From Byssochlamys sp. IMV 00236 (lineage: Eukaryota; Ascomycota; Eurotiomycetes; Eurotiales; Thermoascaceae), in contig MSJH02000657.1 in assembly GCA_001931875.2 (NCBI GenBank), positions 62,001 through 126,000 of the forward strand: a stretch of DNA of 64,000 nt, written 5' to 3'. The position numbers and the translations under genes are program-made. Shown one piece after another: positions 1 to 10,737 of the stretch (the stretch's first letter is position 1; every line of letters begins with the position of its first letter). The notes beneath the pieces were generated by a model. It ran no database searches. It worked only from the letters and a program-made list of their open reading frames with translations, and was not told the DNA's origin.

Positions 1-1694
1 ACAACCACATAGTGGTCGATCACAGTTGGTGAAGTATGGCCCTCGATGAAGGGATTAAGAGAGCATTCGTGCGGTTGCCCTCGAATAAGTTGCCAATTTT
101 GCTATATCACCACAGCAGCATAACGAAACTGAATTTATAGATCAACTAGAGTAGATTAGCGGTCAAAATCAGTACCCGGCTTTCGCTAGCCGCTAGCCTA
201 TCAAAGAGATCTAGCACAGGGCTGAGTGGGAGACGGTTGATAACTTGATATGGTTTGTTAAAGCGCTTATGCTAGGCTTAAAATATTAAAGAAAAGATTA
301 GACGCTAAGCTAGCTAAATAGCTAAAAGGAGAAAATGAATGCTTACTGGAGTTACTTAGTAAACTCTTTATAATGCTTAGTATAGGCCAAATACATATTT
401 AGTGAGCATCAAGTCGCTTAGCATTAGCTCAGTGAGTGCTCGGCATTGCCCACCAAGCGAGTTCATCTGTAGTTAGATGGACTCTTATGAAAGCAGCACG
501 GAACAGGAGAGGAAACCGGGAGGTCGTTGCATATATTTGCTACATTGGATGGATATGCCACGTAGATACTCTGTTGGTGATAGCGGGATTCCCTGGTCCA
601 TGGGAGGTCGGTGAACTGTGTGTATCATGTGCAGTAGCATACCACACATCACATCTAGTATTATGTATCCAGTTACCCACATCGAGTTCATCCAGTCTAT
701 CAAACTGGAGAAAATTTTCTGTGCGTTTGCAGTTCCGCCTTGGCGAGACAACTGATAATCACACAGTGGGGAGCGTGTCCGCCGCCAAGTAAGGTAGCGG
801 ATGCCTTCCGGGTCCCAGTAGATTGTACAGTAGTTATCAGATACTAGTTAAACTTTGAAGCTGTGCCCCCAACGAATTTAGCGAACGTGGTGGAGACGAG
901 CTGAATATGTATGAGGGAGCGACACTAATCATAGAAAGAGGCTTTTGAGAAGAAGAAAAACCGTGAGATGGACAAATTACCTAGTTAGTAGATTGTCATC
1001 AAAGATTCACATGACGGCAAGTTCCTTCTGCTGCTCACAAGGAAGACTGGTCAACTTAACGGGTAGATAATAATGATTCAGCCACGAGCATCCAGCACTG
1101 TGTTTTCGTGGATGAGGATGAGGGCGTCTTACGCAACTTCGAAGGCTTCGTTAACTAACTAGTATTTCTTTCAGCTGCGCATCACATGATTCATATCAGA
1201 TCTGAAAATGCTGTGGGGCCGATCAGCTGAGGCCCCACCTGCTAGCGCCGCAAGTGGCTCCCGGCGTGGCTTGCGAGTGGCGGTGCTGAGGCTGGGCGGT
1301 TCCCCCCGCGCCAAACGGGCTGTGGCTGATTGGCCCGTATTATCCAGAGGTAGGGCTTGGCATCGTCACTTCCTCAAGCCGGTGCTTCGAGGCATTCCTT
1401 ACTAGTGCTGCCCGCGCGGGTCTTGACGGCCCTGCCATTATTTCCCCCTGCATCGCCTGCTGCTGCTCCCTTTCTTTCTTTCTTTCTTTCTTTCCTCTCC
1501 GGATCGTTCTTTTCCCTCATCGCCTTTTGCTCACTTTCTTGTCACTCTCTTACAATTCCATTGTCCCACTTTCCTTTCAGACCTGAACCGACCCCTCGTC
1601 GCGGCACCGGGAGATCTTTGCGCGCTGAGTGGTTCTAGTACCATTGCGTTGCCATAACGCCCATTTGCGCACCTGGAAGAGGTCCCCTTAGACC
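1..1694. other. Left intergenic region and promoter of the PhoD-like gene
   Basis: No gene is supported here. Roughly 180-430 is AT-rich with many TAGC/CTAG-type words and frequent stops in all frames, which looks like decayed repeat DNA, but no terminal repeats or coding relic could be recognised. The open frame at 436-792 has no recognisable motif and overlaps an equally open antisense frame. From about 1,440 the DNA becomes pyrimidine-rich, including a TTTC tract, as expected for a fungal promoter or 5' leader in front of the start codon at 1,695. Confidence 0.5.
1471..1494 (+). repeat. (TTTC)n tract in the PhoD-like promoter
   Basis: About six tandem TTTC units lie some 200 bp before the start codon of the PhoD-like gene. 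Pyrimidine tracts of this kind are common near fungal transcription starts; a regulatory role is inference. Confidence 0.6.
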
Positions 1695-4096
1695 ATGGCG
1701 GATTACGAGTCGCAGCAGGCAGGCCAGAATGGCTATGGTACATACGAGAAGGCAGTAAATGGTGCGTTTGGAACGTGTTGCTCGCGAGGGCGGAACCACT
1801 GACACTCCTCCTTCTATCCAGGGAACGGTACCCCTTTCGACCTCCAGAACCCGGGAGTCAAAAGTACCGCAGTGTCTCCGGCAGAGCTAGCATCTGGATA
1901 TCAAGCTGGGGGCACCGGTTCTCAGCTGGATGTTATCTGCGGCCCTCTGATCAACTATAAATACATGGAGTTGGATCCCGGCTCTCCCGTCTGGCAGGGA
2001 AGTGTTCTGATCGTTACTACTCCAACTCACCAGCAGCAGCCGCGTTTACACTTGCGCCAGGCGGGTCCTGTGTCGCATGCGAGCAATGGTGCGCAGAATG
2101 GCGGCACGTCGGGCCGCGAGGGAACCATTGATGGTATCAAGCTCTACGAGGACCCGGAAAAGACGTTCTGGCGGTTTTCTCTCACGGTCCCGATTGAACA
2201 ATTCGAAGCTCGTTGGGAGTACACTATCCCTGGCTTCAAATACGCCACTGGAGACCCAGTAAAAGCGCCCTGGACCTTTGTGGTTCCCGCAGCCGACCAA
2301 TCCATGCGCCTCATGTTCCATTCCTGCAATGGTTTCTCGGTCGGAACAGACACGGAGAGCTGGGCTGGTCCGGCGCTCTGGAACGACGTCCTGAGGATCC
2401 ACAAAAAGCGCCCTTTCCACGTCATGATCGGAGGCGGTGACCAAATCTACAATGATGGCATCAGAGTCGACGGTCCCCTCAAGCAGTGGACAGATATCAC
2501 GAACCCCCTGACGAGAAGGCACCATGATTTTAGCGAGCACATGCGGTCCGAGTGTGACAAATATTACTACAAAAATTACGTGAGGTGGTATACCTCTGAG
2601 CCGTTCAAGACCGCCAATGGACAGATTCCTCAGATCAACATCTGGGATGATCACGATATCATTGACGGTTTTGGCTCCTATACCGACCACTTTATGAAAT
2701 GTGCTGTCTTCCGCGGTATCGGAGGAGTGGCATTCAAGTATTATTGTCTTTTCCAGCACCATATCCCGCCTCCCAAGTCTACCTTCACCACGGATGCGCC
2801 CGAGACAATGCACGCGGTCAACGGGACGTCCGGAGTCGACCCGCGCCAGACGGAGAATACGTTCGTGCTTGAGAGCTTGGAAGAGGATCGCAGTTGGATC
2901 ATCGGGAAGCGTCCCGGACCGTACGTGGAAGAGAGGAGTCGAAACCTGTACATGCGTCTGGGTAAGCGCATGGCCTTTGTCGGTCTCGATGCGCGGACAG
3001 AGCGCACGCGCCACCAGGTGAATTATCCCGATACGTACGACGCCATCTTTGACCGGCTAGATGAAGAAGTTGAAGCTGCGAACGGCGAGATCAAGCATCT
3101 CATTCTACTGCTGGGTGTTCCGATTGCGTATCCCCGTCTTGCGTGGCTGGAAAATATCTTCAGTTCTCCCCTCATGGCACCACTGCGTCTGATGAATAAA
3201 CGTTTCGGGCTTGGCGGTGGTTTCTTCAACAGTTTCGACGGGCAGGTCGATCTGCTGGACGATTTGGACGATCATTACACCGCCAAGCATCACAAGCGCG
3301 AGCGCAGACATTTTATACAGCGCCTTCAGGCCTTCGCGAAAGCGCATTCCATCCGGGTCACAATTCTGGGCGGAGACGTCCATCTGGCTGCTATGGGCAG
3401 ATTCTACTCGAACCTTGATCTCAATATCCCCCCTCTGAACGACCACCGATACATGGCCAATGTCATCAGCAGTGCCATCACAAACAAGCCGCCTCCCAAA
3501 GCCGTGGCCAACCTGCTGGCACGGAGGAACAAGATCCACCACTTGGACCCAAACACTGATGAAACTCTGATGGTCCTTTTCGACAAGCAGCCTGGAGGAC
3601 AACCCAAAGCTGCGGCTTTCAACCATGTCACAATGCCATCCCGGAACTTTGCTTGTATCACAGAGGTCACCGGATCCGCAACCGCCAACGGCGTGCCGTC
3701 AAACGGGGATCAGAACGAACAAGCGGATTTGCGCCCCACCACTCCTGCAAAAGATGGCCATCAGCCCCTTCACATTGGTGAAGAGAATGTTGGTACAGTA
3801 CACAAGGCAGCCGACGGCGTCAGCAGTGACAGTGGAATGGTAGGCGGCCTCGATATTTCAATCCGTGTGGAGATCGAACAGGGCAACCCGGAGGGACTTA
3901 CTGAAGGCTACGGGTTCAGCAGTAAGCAGGTTCTTTCATATAAGTACAATTGGGTAAGACAGACACTAACATCTACCGACTCACAGTTCCGCCTCTCAAG
4001 GTCGACCCATCTATCGATGACGGTGATAGTCACTGGCACCTTCGAAGCGCCTTACGCTCCCGGCACTCTCTGCACTCACGCCGTAGCGTGAATTGA
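1695..4096 (+). CDS. PhoD-like metallophosphatase family protein
   Basis: Three exons: 1695-1761, 1822-3921, 3987-4096, giving 758 residues. The protein carries the PhoD-like metallophosphatase signatures: GGGDQIYNDG (metal-binding Asp region), IWDDHDIIDGFG, and GGDVHLAAMGRF near residue 545. The fungal PhoD-like family is intracellular and broadly conserved, but its substrate is not settled; phosphomonoesterase or phosphodiesterase activity is inferred from the fold only. There is no signal peptide. The first intron is 60 nt. The last intron (GTAAGC donor, CTAAC branch, ACAG acceptor, 65 nt) is needed to reach a Ser/Arg/His-rich tail; reading straight through instead gives a different, non-conserved tail. 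The start at 1,695 is preferred because it adds an in-frame N-terminal exon joined in phase. Confidence 0.85.
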
Positions 4097-5168
4097 TCAA
4101 CCTGGTGTCGAAACAGCATCATCAGTTTCGATTTTCTATCATGAGCTCGTAAGAGCTTCCAATACCCCTTATTTGCATGATTCGTGATTCCTTTCGTTCT
4201 AATCCTCTTATTCCTTTCTTCTCTTTTCCGATTCTTTCCTCATTATCTTCAAACGAGGATGGATTCTTTTCGCTGTCGCCTGGGGCGTGATGTTTTACTA
4301 TGATCCTTAATCGGGGTCAGAGGTGTTGTTCGCATTTGTGATACCACGCAATACTTGCTTCCGGCGCGGGTTTCTCCTAGTGGACAAAAAGGACCGCATT
4401 TTCGTCAGCTTCTCAAATACCAATATTTTCTCTTAAGAGTATTGAATGCACCAAACCGTGTTTCTTACCCCCTCTTGAATTTGGTAGTTGCGACCCTGTA
4501 GTTGACAGCAAGACTGCAGCATGGGGTTTGACAGTCCACAAGAGTTTATTTCTAGACATTCCGCTCAGTGCCATACCTCTCAGTAATGTATACGGATAGT
4601 AGTTTTCTTCTATCCAGCCTATAAAACTGGCTATTAAACAATAATATCCCCTTAGGAGGAGAAGGGATCATCGATAGTCACTTACTACCATCAATTCTAA
4701 CATTGCGATTATCAGTCCCACTGGCGGGTCTAACCGGATCAGGCAGATAGATAGGCCAACCTTGGAAAGTGGGTCCAATCACTGCTTCCCCGGAACAGAG
4801 CATGTTTCTGTCTATCAAACTGCGCAATTACTATGAAGTACTCAGGACTGGAAAGGCAATGCTATATACATCGGCTCTGCCAGCCTTGGGGGCTATCTCT
4901 ATCGTCGCGAATGGTGGCAGCGGGGATACGCCAAAAACGGCTATCATGATGAGATGAGATCAGCGAACATATGGGCTCCCTGGCCCCAGAGAATGATTCA
5001 CAAGATAAGAAAGAAACAAATACTGGCTGACTGCCTGAGGATCGAGAAGAGCTTCTTGTCTCTCTTTTCCGCTCTGCGTCGTCACTGAATTCTTAAGGAC
5101 CCTCTATGGTTTCTTTACGCTGTTGTGAGAAAAGCAGTCATTGAAGAGTAACCGGAATAGAGGCAACA
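4097..5168. other. Intergenic: PhoD 3' region and ammonium transporter promoter
   Basis: No gene was seen. The first part is the pyrimidine-rich 3' flank of the PhoD-like gene. The second half precedes the ammonium transporter and holds several GATA-type motifs, listed separately. A 62-codon open frame at 4769-4957 has no supporting features. Confidence 0.5.
4745..5008 (+). promoter_or_regulatory. GATA motifs upstream of the ammonium transporter
   Basis: Two overlapping AGATAG motifs lie at 4745-4754 and AGATAA at 5003-5008, 160-425 bp before the start codon. Aspergillus AreA-type GATA factors bind HGATAR sites and activate nitrogen-uptake genes, so these are plausible nitrogen-control sites. 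The motif is short and occurs by chance, so this is inference. Confidence 0.35.
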
Positions 5169-6669
5169 ATGGTTTCCTCAACAGTCCTCCAGGCCTGGGA
5201 GGCCTGTGACAAGACCGACACGGTATTCATCCTTGTCTGCAGCGTTTTTTGCTGGCCCATCATCCCCGCCGTTGGACTGGGTTACTCCGGTTACTCAACG
5301 AGGCAGAGCGGACTCGCCTCGTTCATACCATCCATTCTCGCAATTGCTGTCTGCTCGATCCAATGGTGGCTGATTGGTTACAGCCTCGCCTACGGTGATG
5401 GAAATGGGGTTATTGGGGGTCTCAAAAATGCTTTCCATCGAGGCGTCCTGGCAGACCCAGTAGGGAGTATCCCGGCGATTTTGTTCAGTGAGTTTCAGCT
5501 CATCTTCTGCGCGACAGTGTGCGCTATTTCCATCGGAGGTTCGTGTGAGCGTGGGAGGATCCTGCCTTTGGTGCCTTTCATTTTTGTGAGTGGATCGTTT
5601 CTACTGATTTCTTGTCATTCTTTGTGTTGATTCGATTCGCTGTACTAGTTTTGGGCTACGTTCATCTATTGCCCGCTTGCGCACATGGTATGGTCAGAAC
5701 AAGGCTTCCTAAGTGGCCTTGGAGTCCTAGACTTCGCTGGTGGTACTCCAGTCCATATCTGCAGTGGTGCTACCGCAACGGCTCTCAGTCTATACCTCTC
5801 GTACCCGATTGCGCGTTCACGAAAGTCCTCTGTGCGCACTCCTTCGCATTTGACACTCCACCGCCCTCATAACAGCATGTGTCAGCTGCTTGCTATGGTC
5901 ATCATCTGGAGCTCCTGGCTCGCCTTCGACGCAGGAACAACCCTCAGCCTGAACTTCAAATCAGTCATGGCGTTGTGCGTGACGAATATCTGCGCTGCCG
6001 GTGGAGCAGTGACATGGGCAGGCATGACATACTTCGAGACTGGAAAGTGGTCTCTCGACTCAACGTTCATGGGAGCCATTGCTGGGCTGGTCATGATCAC
6101 CCCCTCTGCTGGTTTCATCGGCATGACCACCGCACTCTTCTTCGGAATTGGAGGTGCCGTCATCTGTCGCCAGGCGCTACGGATCAAGTTCACTGACGCT
6201 GCTCGTCGATTCCGCTGGGTGGATAATGGAGATACCTTTGCTACGCACTGCGTGGGTGGTTTTGTGGGTACCATTGCCACGGGACTCTTCGCCACGAAGG
6301 AGGTTGCTGCCTATGATGGGTTCACCGAGATCACAGGGGGTGTTTTCTTCGATGGAAACGTCAGGCAGCTCGGTATCCAGGTCCTGGAGGCCATCATTGG
6401 ATTCACTTGGGCTTTTGTGGGATCCTACTTGCTGTTTGCTCTGATCGACTGCGTTCCTGGACTGGAGGTCTTAGCTGAAGATAAGTGAGTATTAGCCCAT
6501 TTCCATTAGAGAACTTAAGTATGATGTCTCAGTATTGATGTTTCTGCATAGGGAGATTATTTCCGGAATGGACGCGTCGCAGATGGACGAGTCGTTGTAT
6601 GAAGCTCAGTGGGCGACTGAGGTGGACTATCACCCCTTTTCAGGGAACGGGGACATCGTCTTAGAGTAG
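5169..6669 (+). CDS. Ammonium transporter, Amt/Mep family (divergent)
   Basis: Three exons, 5169-5585, 5649-6484 and 6552-6669, encode 456 residues, normal for Mep/Amt permeases. It should be a multi-helix plasma-membrane ammonium carrier. Both pore histidines expected in this family are visible: one in GGTPVHICSG (after intron 1) and one in THCVGGFVGT. The GYSLAYGDG stretch and the cytosolic tail after the last helix also fit. It differs from canonical members: the usual GWFGFN-type stretch reads SWLAFDAG, and the N-terminal GLxYSG region reads GYSGYSTRQSG. It may therefore be a divergent paralogue rather than the main MeaA/MepA-type permease. GATA motifs upstream and the amino-acid permease and Zn2Cys6 gene downstream suggest a nitrogen-uptake setting. 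Confidence 0.88.
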
Positions 6670-7334
6670 ATGTGCTGTGGTGATGAATCCTTCTCTTCTA
6701 TATAGTTCCATAAGGTCATACCCCGACCAGTTGTAACTGATTTTTCTTTTCGTCCCGGTCATACAGTATACGCAGTCGCCGAGGGTGGCGATATGCACAA
6801 GTATCCGGGGATGTACGACAGCACGTTTGGGAGATCTTCTATAAGAATTGGAGTAGATTATTTTCACACATGCACACACTGTCTAAAGTAGGAGGGAAAT
6901 TCCATGTTTTCAATCGCCTCTTCCATCGTCATGATCCTCGACCTTGAATCATCTGACCAAGCGGCGGTAATAATATCTCTGCAGGCCCCTCTCACGCTCA
7001 GGCCCCGAGTATCTTTCGGTTGACTATTCAATATGGCTGATAAGCAGTAAGCCCCCATCCAACCTTATCGAAGCTGGTCAACTTCCCCATTCCCCCCTCT
7101 CTTTTCCGTTTTCAATCTCAAATAAGAAAGTGAACCTTGTTGCAGGCCCTAAGCGGCTTCCTGCTCTCAATCTACTGCCCCAGGTTCATCAGCAAACCCA
7201 CTACCATAGATCTCAAACATAGTCCAAACTAACACTGCAAGTTTTCGTTTTCTGTCCTGAAGAAAAGTCCTTTCCCCACTTTCCTCCGGCCTGGTATCTT
7301 GATTCTATCTCCACGTTTTTTATTGTACTAGACC
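6670..7334. other. Intergenic between ammonium transporter and Zn2Cys6 regulator
   Basis: No coding signal was found. The right half is pyrimidine-rich and is presumably the promoter and leader of the regulator gene. Confidence 0.5.
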
Positions 7335-8990
7335 ATGGTCCCCAAACGCATAAGGACTGTCGAAGGTTCCTGCTGGCCATGCAAGGATCGTCGAGTCATC
7401 TGCGATCTCCAACAACCTGAGTGTTCGCGTTGTGCTACGTCTGGCCGGGCATGCAACTACAGCAAAGTCCGTCTCAAATGGTGCAACGGCATTGCGGCTC
7501 GTGGGCGTTTCGCGGGTCGGAATGACCCCGTTTCTGCTGCTGCTGTCACTGCTAATGCTACCTTTTCAACCGGCGGTAGGACTTTGGCCAATGTTACTAC
7601 TACCGATGGTTCTGCTGTTGCTGCTGCTGATACTGGCTTTGGGGAAGGATCGAGCTCGTCGGAGAGGAGCGATGATGATGGTTCCTCTGTCATCAGTCTC
7701 AGTCCTTCAGCGAGCTTTAGTGTCCTGTCTGCTACGGTGTTGGAGCCCGCGTTTGTCATGACGGCAGACTATTTGATGCTTTATTTCCAACATGAAGTCT
7801 TGGATAGGTTTAATGTGGCCCAAGATCGGCTTCAGGTTGATGTAGGGTCCGCTTGTAAGGATCCTGCTTTACTCCAATCCGTCACAGCGGTTGCGAATGC
7901 ACATCATTTCCTCTACGCACGGAGGAGTCAGCATGATGCGGTTTGGGCGAAGAAGATGACTAGATTGACAGCTATAAAGCTGTTTAGGGAAAGATTACAG
8001 ATTTCTCGTGTGCGTCGACGACAGCAACAACTGGTGAAGACAGGAGCGGATGGGGGCCTAGATATAGCTCCCGTGAAGGACCTGTTTGTTATTAATGTTT
8101 TGTTTTGTATCCTTGACGGGATTATAGAGCCTTTAGATGAAGGCGCCGCCACTTATCTGCATTTCCGCGGTGGGAGAGCTATCCTGGCCCAGTGGGGGTT
8201 CCTGGATCAGCTCTTTCGAGTAAAGAAGGGTCTATCCGCGTTGATGCTGTCCATCTTTGCGACTATGGATCTGACCCATTCTCTGCTCACTGGAGAGAGG
8301 CCATACTTCTCTCCTGAGAGCTGGATGGACTTTGCTGATTGTGAGGGCTGGTGGGGTATTCTTCCACCGGGAGATCAGTTTCTCGAGATCATGGCTGCCC
8401 TCTCTCACATTGCACGGTTGGGACATCAATACCGCTCGATTGGGGTGTCTCCGCCTCTCAAGGAGATTTTATCAGTATGGAATACCCTGGATCCGAATGG
8501 CAGCGGCCTCATGGACAAGAGTGGGCTTGTAATAGCATCTCTTCCCGCGATTCCATTGGAGCCTTCTGCGCCTTCAGATACCGGTGGTTCCCAGCCTCTC
8601 GACTATGACCGCTCCTGGGAAGTCTTCTGTTCCGCGTACCGGCAGACTGCATTGATATACATCTACCGGGCTGTCTGCAACTTGCCGCTGACACATCCAC
8701 GCGTTCAAGAGGCCACAGAGGCTGGCCACCGGGCGATCTGTGAGACTCGGCTGGCGGGGAAGTTATCCCACTGTCTTCTTTTCCCGACGCTGGTGATTGG
8801 AAGCCAATGTCTCATACCGGAGCAGCAAAGGGCGCTGCGTAAGAACCTGCTGTTAACGGGCACGTTCTTGTATTTCGGCTCCATACCGGTGATGGACCAG
8901 TTCCTGCAGAAACTGTGGGCGACTCCAGACCCGGACGTGAGCTGGTGGGACTGCTTTGAAAGCATCTCGCGGAAGACGTTCCTGTTCTGA
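7335..8990 (+). CDS. Zn(II)2Cys6 fungal transcription factor
   Basis: Single exon, 551 residues. A binuclear zinc cluster lies at residues 13-40 with spacing C-x2-C-x6-C-x6-C-x2-C-x6-C (CWPCKDRRVIC... CSRC ...C), followed by a basic stretch. Residues 65-105 are Ser/Ala/Gly-rich linker. The long C-terminal part, with repeated hydrophobic helices and a YLHFRGGRAILAQWG-like segment, resembles the fungal-specific transcription factor domain 2 type. It should be a nuclear DNA-binding regulator. It lies between an ammonium transporter and an amino-acid permease, all on the same strand, so local control of nitrogen uptake is possible; its targets cannot be read from the sequence. Confidence 0.9.
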   Translation: MVPKRIRTVEGSCWPCKDRRVICDLQQPECSRCATSGRACNYSKVRLKWCNGIAARGRFAGRNDPVSAAAVTANATFSTGGRTLANVTTTDGSAVAAADTGFGEGSSSSERSDDDGSSVISLSPSASFSVLSATVLEPAFVMTADYLMLYFQHEVLDRFNVAQDRLQVDVGSACKDPALLQSVTAVANAHHFLYARRSQHDAVWAKKMTRLTAIKLFRERLQISRVRRRQQQLVKTGADGGLDIAPVKDLFVINVLFCILDGIIEPLDEGAATYLHFRGGRAILAQWGFLDQLFRVKKGLSALMLSIFATMDLTHSLLTGERPYFSPESWMDFADCEGWWGILPPGDQFLEIMAALSHIARLGHQYRSIGVSPPLKEILSVWNTLDPNGSGLMDKSGLVIASLPAIPLEPSAPSDTGGSQPLDYDRSWEVFCSAYRQTALIYIYRAVCNLPLTHPRVQEATEAGHRAICETRLAGKLSHCLLFPTLVIGSQCLIPEQQRALRKNLLLTGTFLYFGSIPVMDQFLQKLWATPDPDVSWWDCFESISRKTFLF

Positions 8991-10649
8991 GCTTTGGATC
9001 CCGAAGAGAAAGAGGGGGCTCGCATCTTTTTACGATTTCCATGTGTGTATATATATATATATATTATCTGTCTTTCGTACCCGATTATTTCGAGTTTCAT
9101 GACGAATCGATGACGGAAGGGTGGTACATACAAACGGTTGATGAATCTCAGTATTATTATCATGATTTTTAAATGGAATCGCGGGTCCTGTTGTGCCCCG
9201 TTTCATTTCTGTAGCAGGACGGCTGCATACTTTAAACTTCGTCTGTACTCCCGGAAATATGTACCCTTGCGAACCTGCAGTTTCTTTCCCCGGATATTAT
9301 TGTTGTCTGGCTGGACCGGCTCCTTTGCCCTGGGGAGTAGTTGGATCCGACTCCAGGATTATCCGACCGATTTTGTAATGTGTAATGCGGATAAGCTCTT
9401 CTGGAGTCTTATCTGGCTGGTGATCGTCCAGACTATGTTCATACCTGCAGGATAGATACCTAGTGAGTATCATGGTTGATGAACGCGGGATCTACTTCTG
9501 AATATCATGTCTATTCTATCAAACTCAACAAGCAGTTACAATACTTACGGTCGCCTTGACGGCGCTGATTGTGTCCTTGGTGTAATACATGATAGAATAT
9601 TTGAACTCGCCAAATTCCTCTCCATCTGTCAGTTGGCAGGGTAAATTCAATCCACCAACTAAACCAACTGACAGCCTCTGGAATATTTTCCCCTGTTGGG
9701 AGTGACGATCGCCTTATCGCGGTCTCGTGACTGGTTGCTTTTCCCCGGATCCACCGGGACGCCGTCGCTTTTGCCTCCAAAACAAGTGCAATCTTCACAA
9801 CGCGCTGGACATGGTTCTATTATTCTACTCTTTAGTCCTCTGCATGTCTTCTTCAGCTCTAATGAGCTGTCGCTATGACCATGGCTGTTTTGTGCCTCCC
9901 AGATACAGATGCAGCCTGGGAACTGGCGCACGCACTATCGATGGATTTCCTGGTGCAGCCGAACACGAGCTTACCCGTTATACAGCATGAAGAAAAGACA
10001 AGCAAGACCGCTTCTGCAGAGAGGGAATCGATGATCCAATATCCAGTAATAAGTGGATTCCGGCTTTCTGACAATGTGGAAAGTAAAGTGAGAGTGGCTA
10101 GCTGCCAGTGGCGTTGCTCAGGGGGGAGAATCATAAGTAAGCCGGTGATAAGGGAATCAGGAATAGATTATCACATCTCGATCGCTCGCTCACTCACTAG
10201 GGTTCCGATACTATATGGAGTAGTCGTATAAGTACAGCGGGGTCCAACCGGTTTGTTTCACGCTTTCACTGCCGCTCTCTTTGCCCCTGGTGAGATCATA
10301 TATTTAACTAAAGCTCGGATCCTTTTGCGATTGCTTATCGTTGGCGTTTATGCAGCTGCTAGTTAGCACTGCCAACAGCAACCGGGATCATACTTAGTAC
10401 TTGAACGCATACCATTGGCGTCGATGGCCATGTGTTCTTGACTGGTCGCATTTGATTCTTTTTCACGGTTAGACAAGTGTGTTAACAAGCCTCGGGACTG
10501 TTGAACTTGTACTATACATCAACACCTGGACTACTCTATTTCTGTCCTCTCCTGCTTGTCAGTTGACTCGCTTCATTTCTTTCTGCTACCAGGGTCGCAG
10601 TGCGATTGGCCCTCAATTGATTTCCTCGTTCTGATCAGGAGGGGATATA

Positions 10650-10689
<40 letters not shown>

Positions 10690-10737
10690 CCTTTTTTTTA
10701 TATATATAGCTGAGGTGCAATACGATTCAAGGTCACA
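8991..10737. other. Long intergenic region before the amino-acid permease
   Basis: About 1.7 kb with no gene that can be supported. Several frames of 60-118 codons overlap one another on both strands (for example 9875-10231) but lack recognisable motifs or convincing splice joins. A short TA-repeat lies near 9046-9062. The last 100 bp contain a CT repeat and a TATATATAG run just before the permease start. Confidence 0.45.
10652..10682 (+). repeat. (CT)n microsatellite in the permease leader
   Basis: About 15 CT units end some 55 bp before the start codon at 10,738, followed by a T-rich run. The length is likely variable between strains. It probably lies in the core promoter or 5' leader. Confidence 0.7.

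Noticed and set aside
180..430. Possible transposon relic rich in TAGC/CTAG words
   Set aside because: No terminal repeats, target duplication or transposase-like translation could be identified, so it is described only as AT-rich spacer.
436..792. 118-codon plus-strand frame near the left edge
   Set aside because: No motif, an unremarkable composition, an overlapping open antisense frame and no start context; taken as chance.
2046..3014. 322-codon antisense frame inside the PhoD-like gene
   Set aside because: It is the shadow of a conserved coding exon in GC-rich codons; the sense strand carries the family motifs.
3954..3986. GTAAGA donor with the same acceptor as the last PhoD intron
   Set aside because: It would leave a 33-nt intron and shift to the non-conserved tail.
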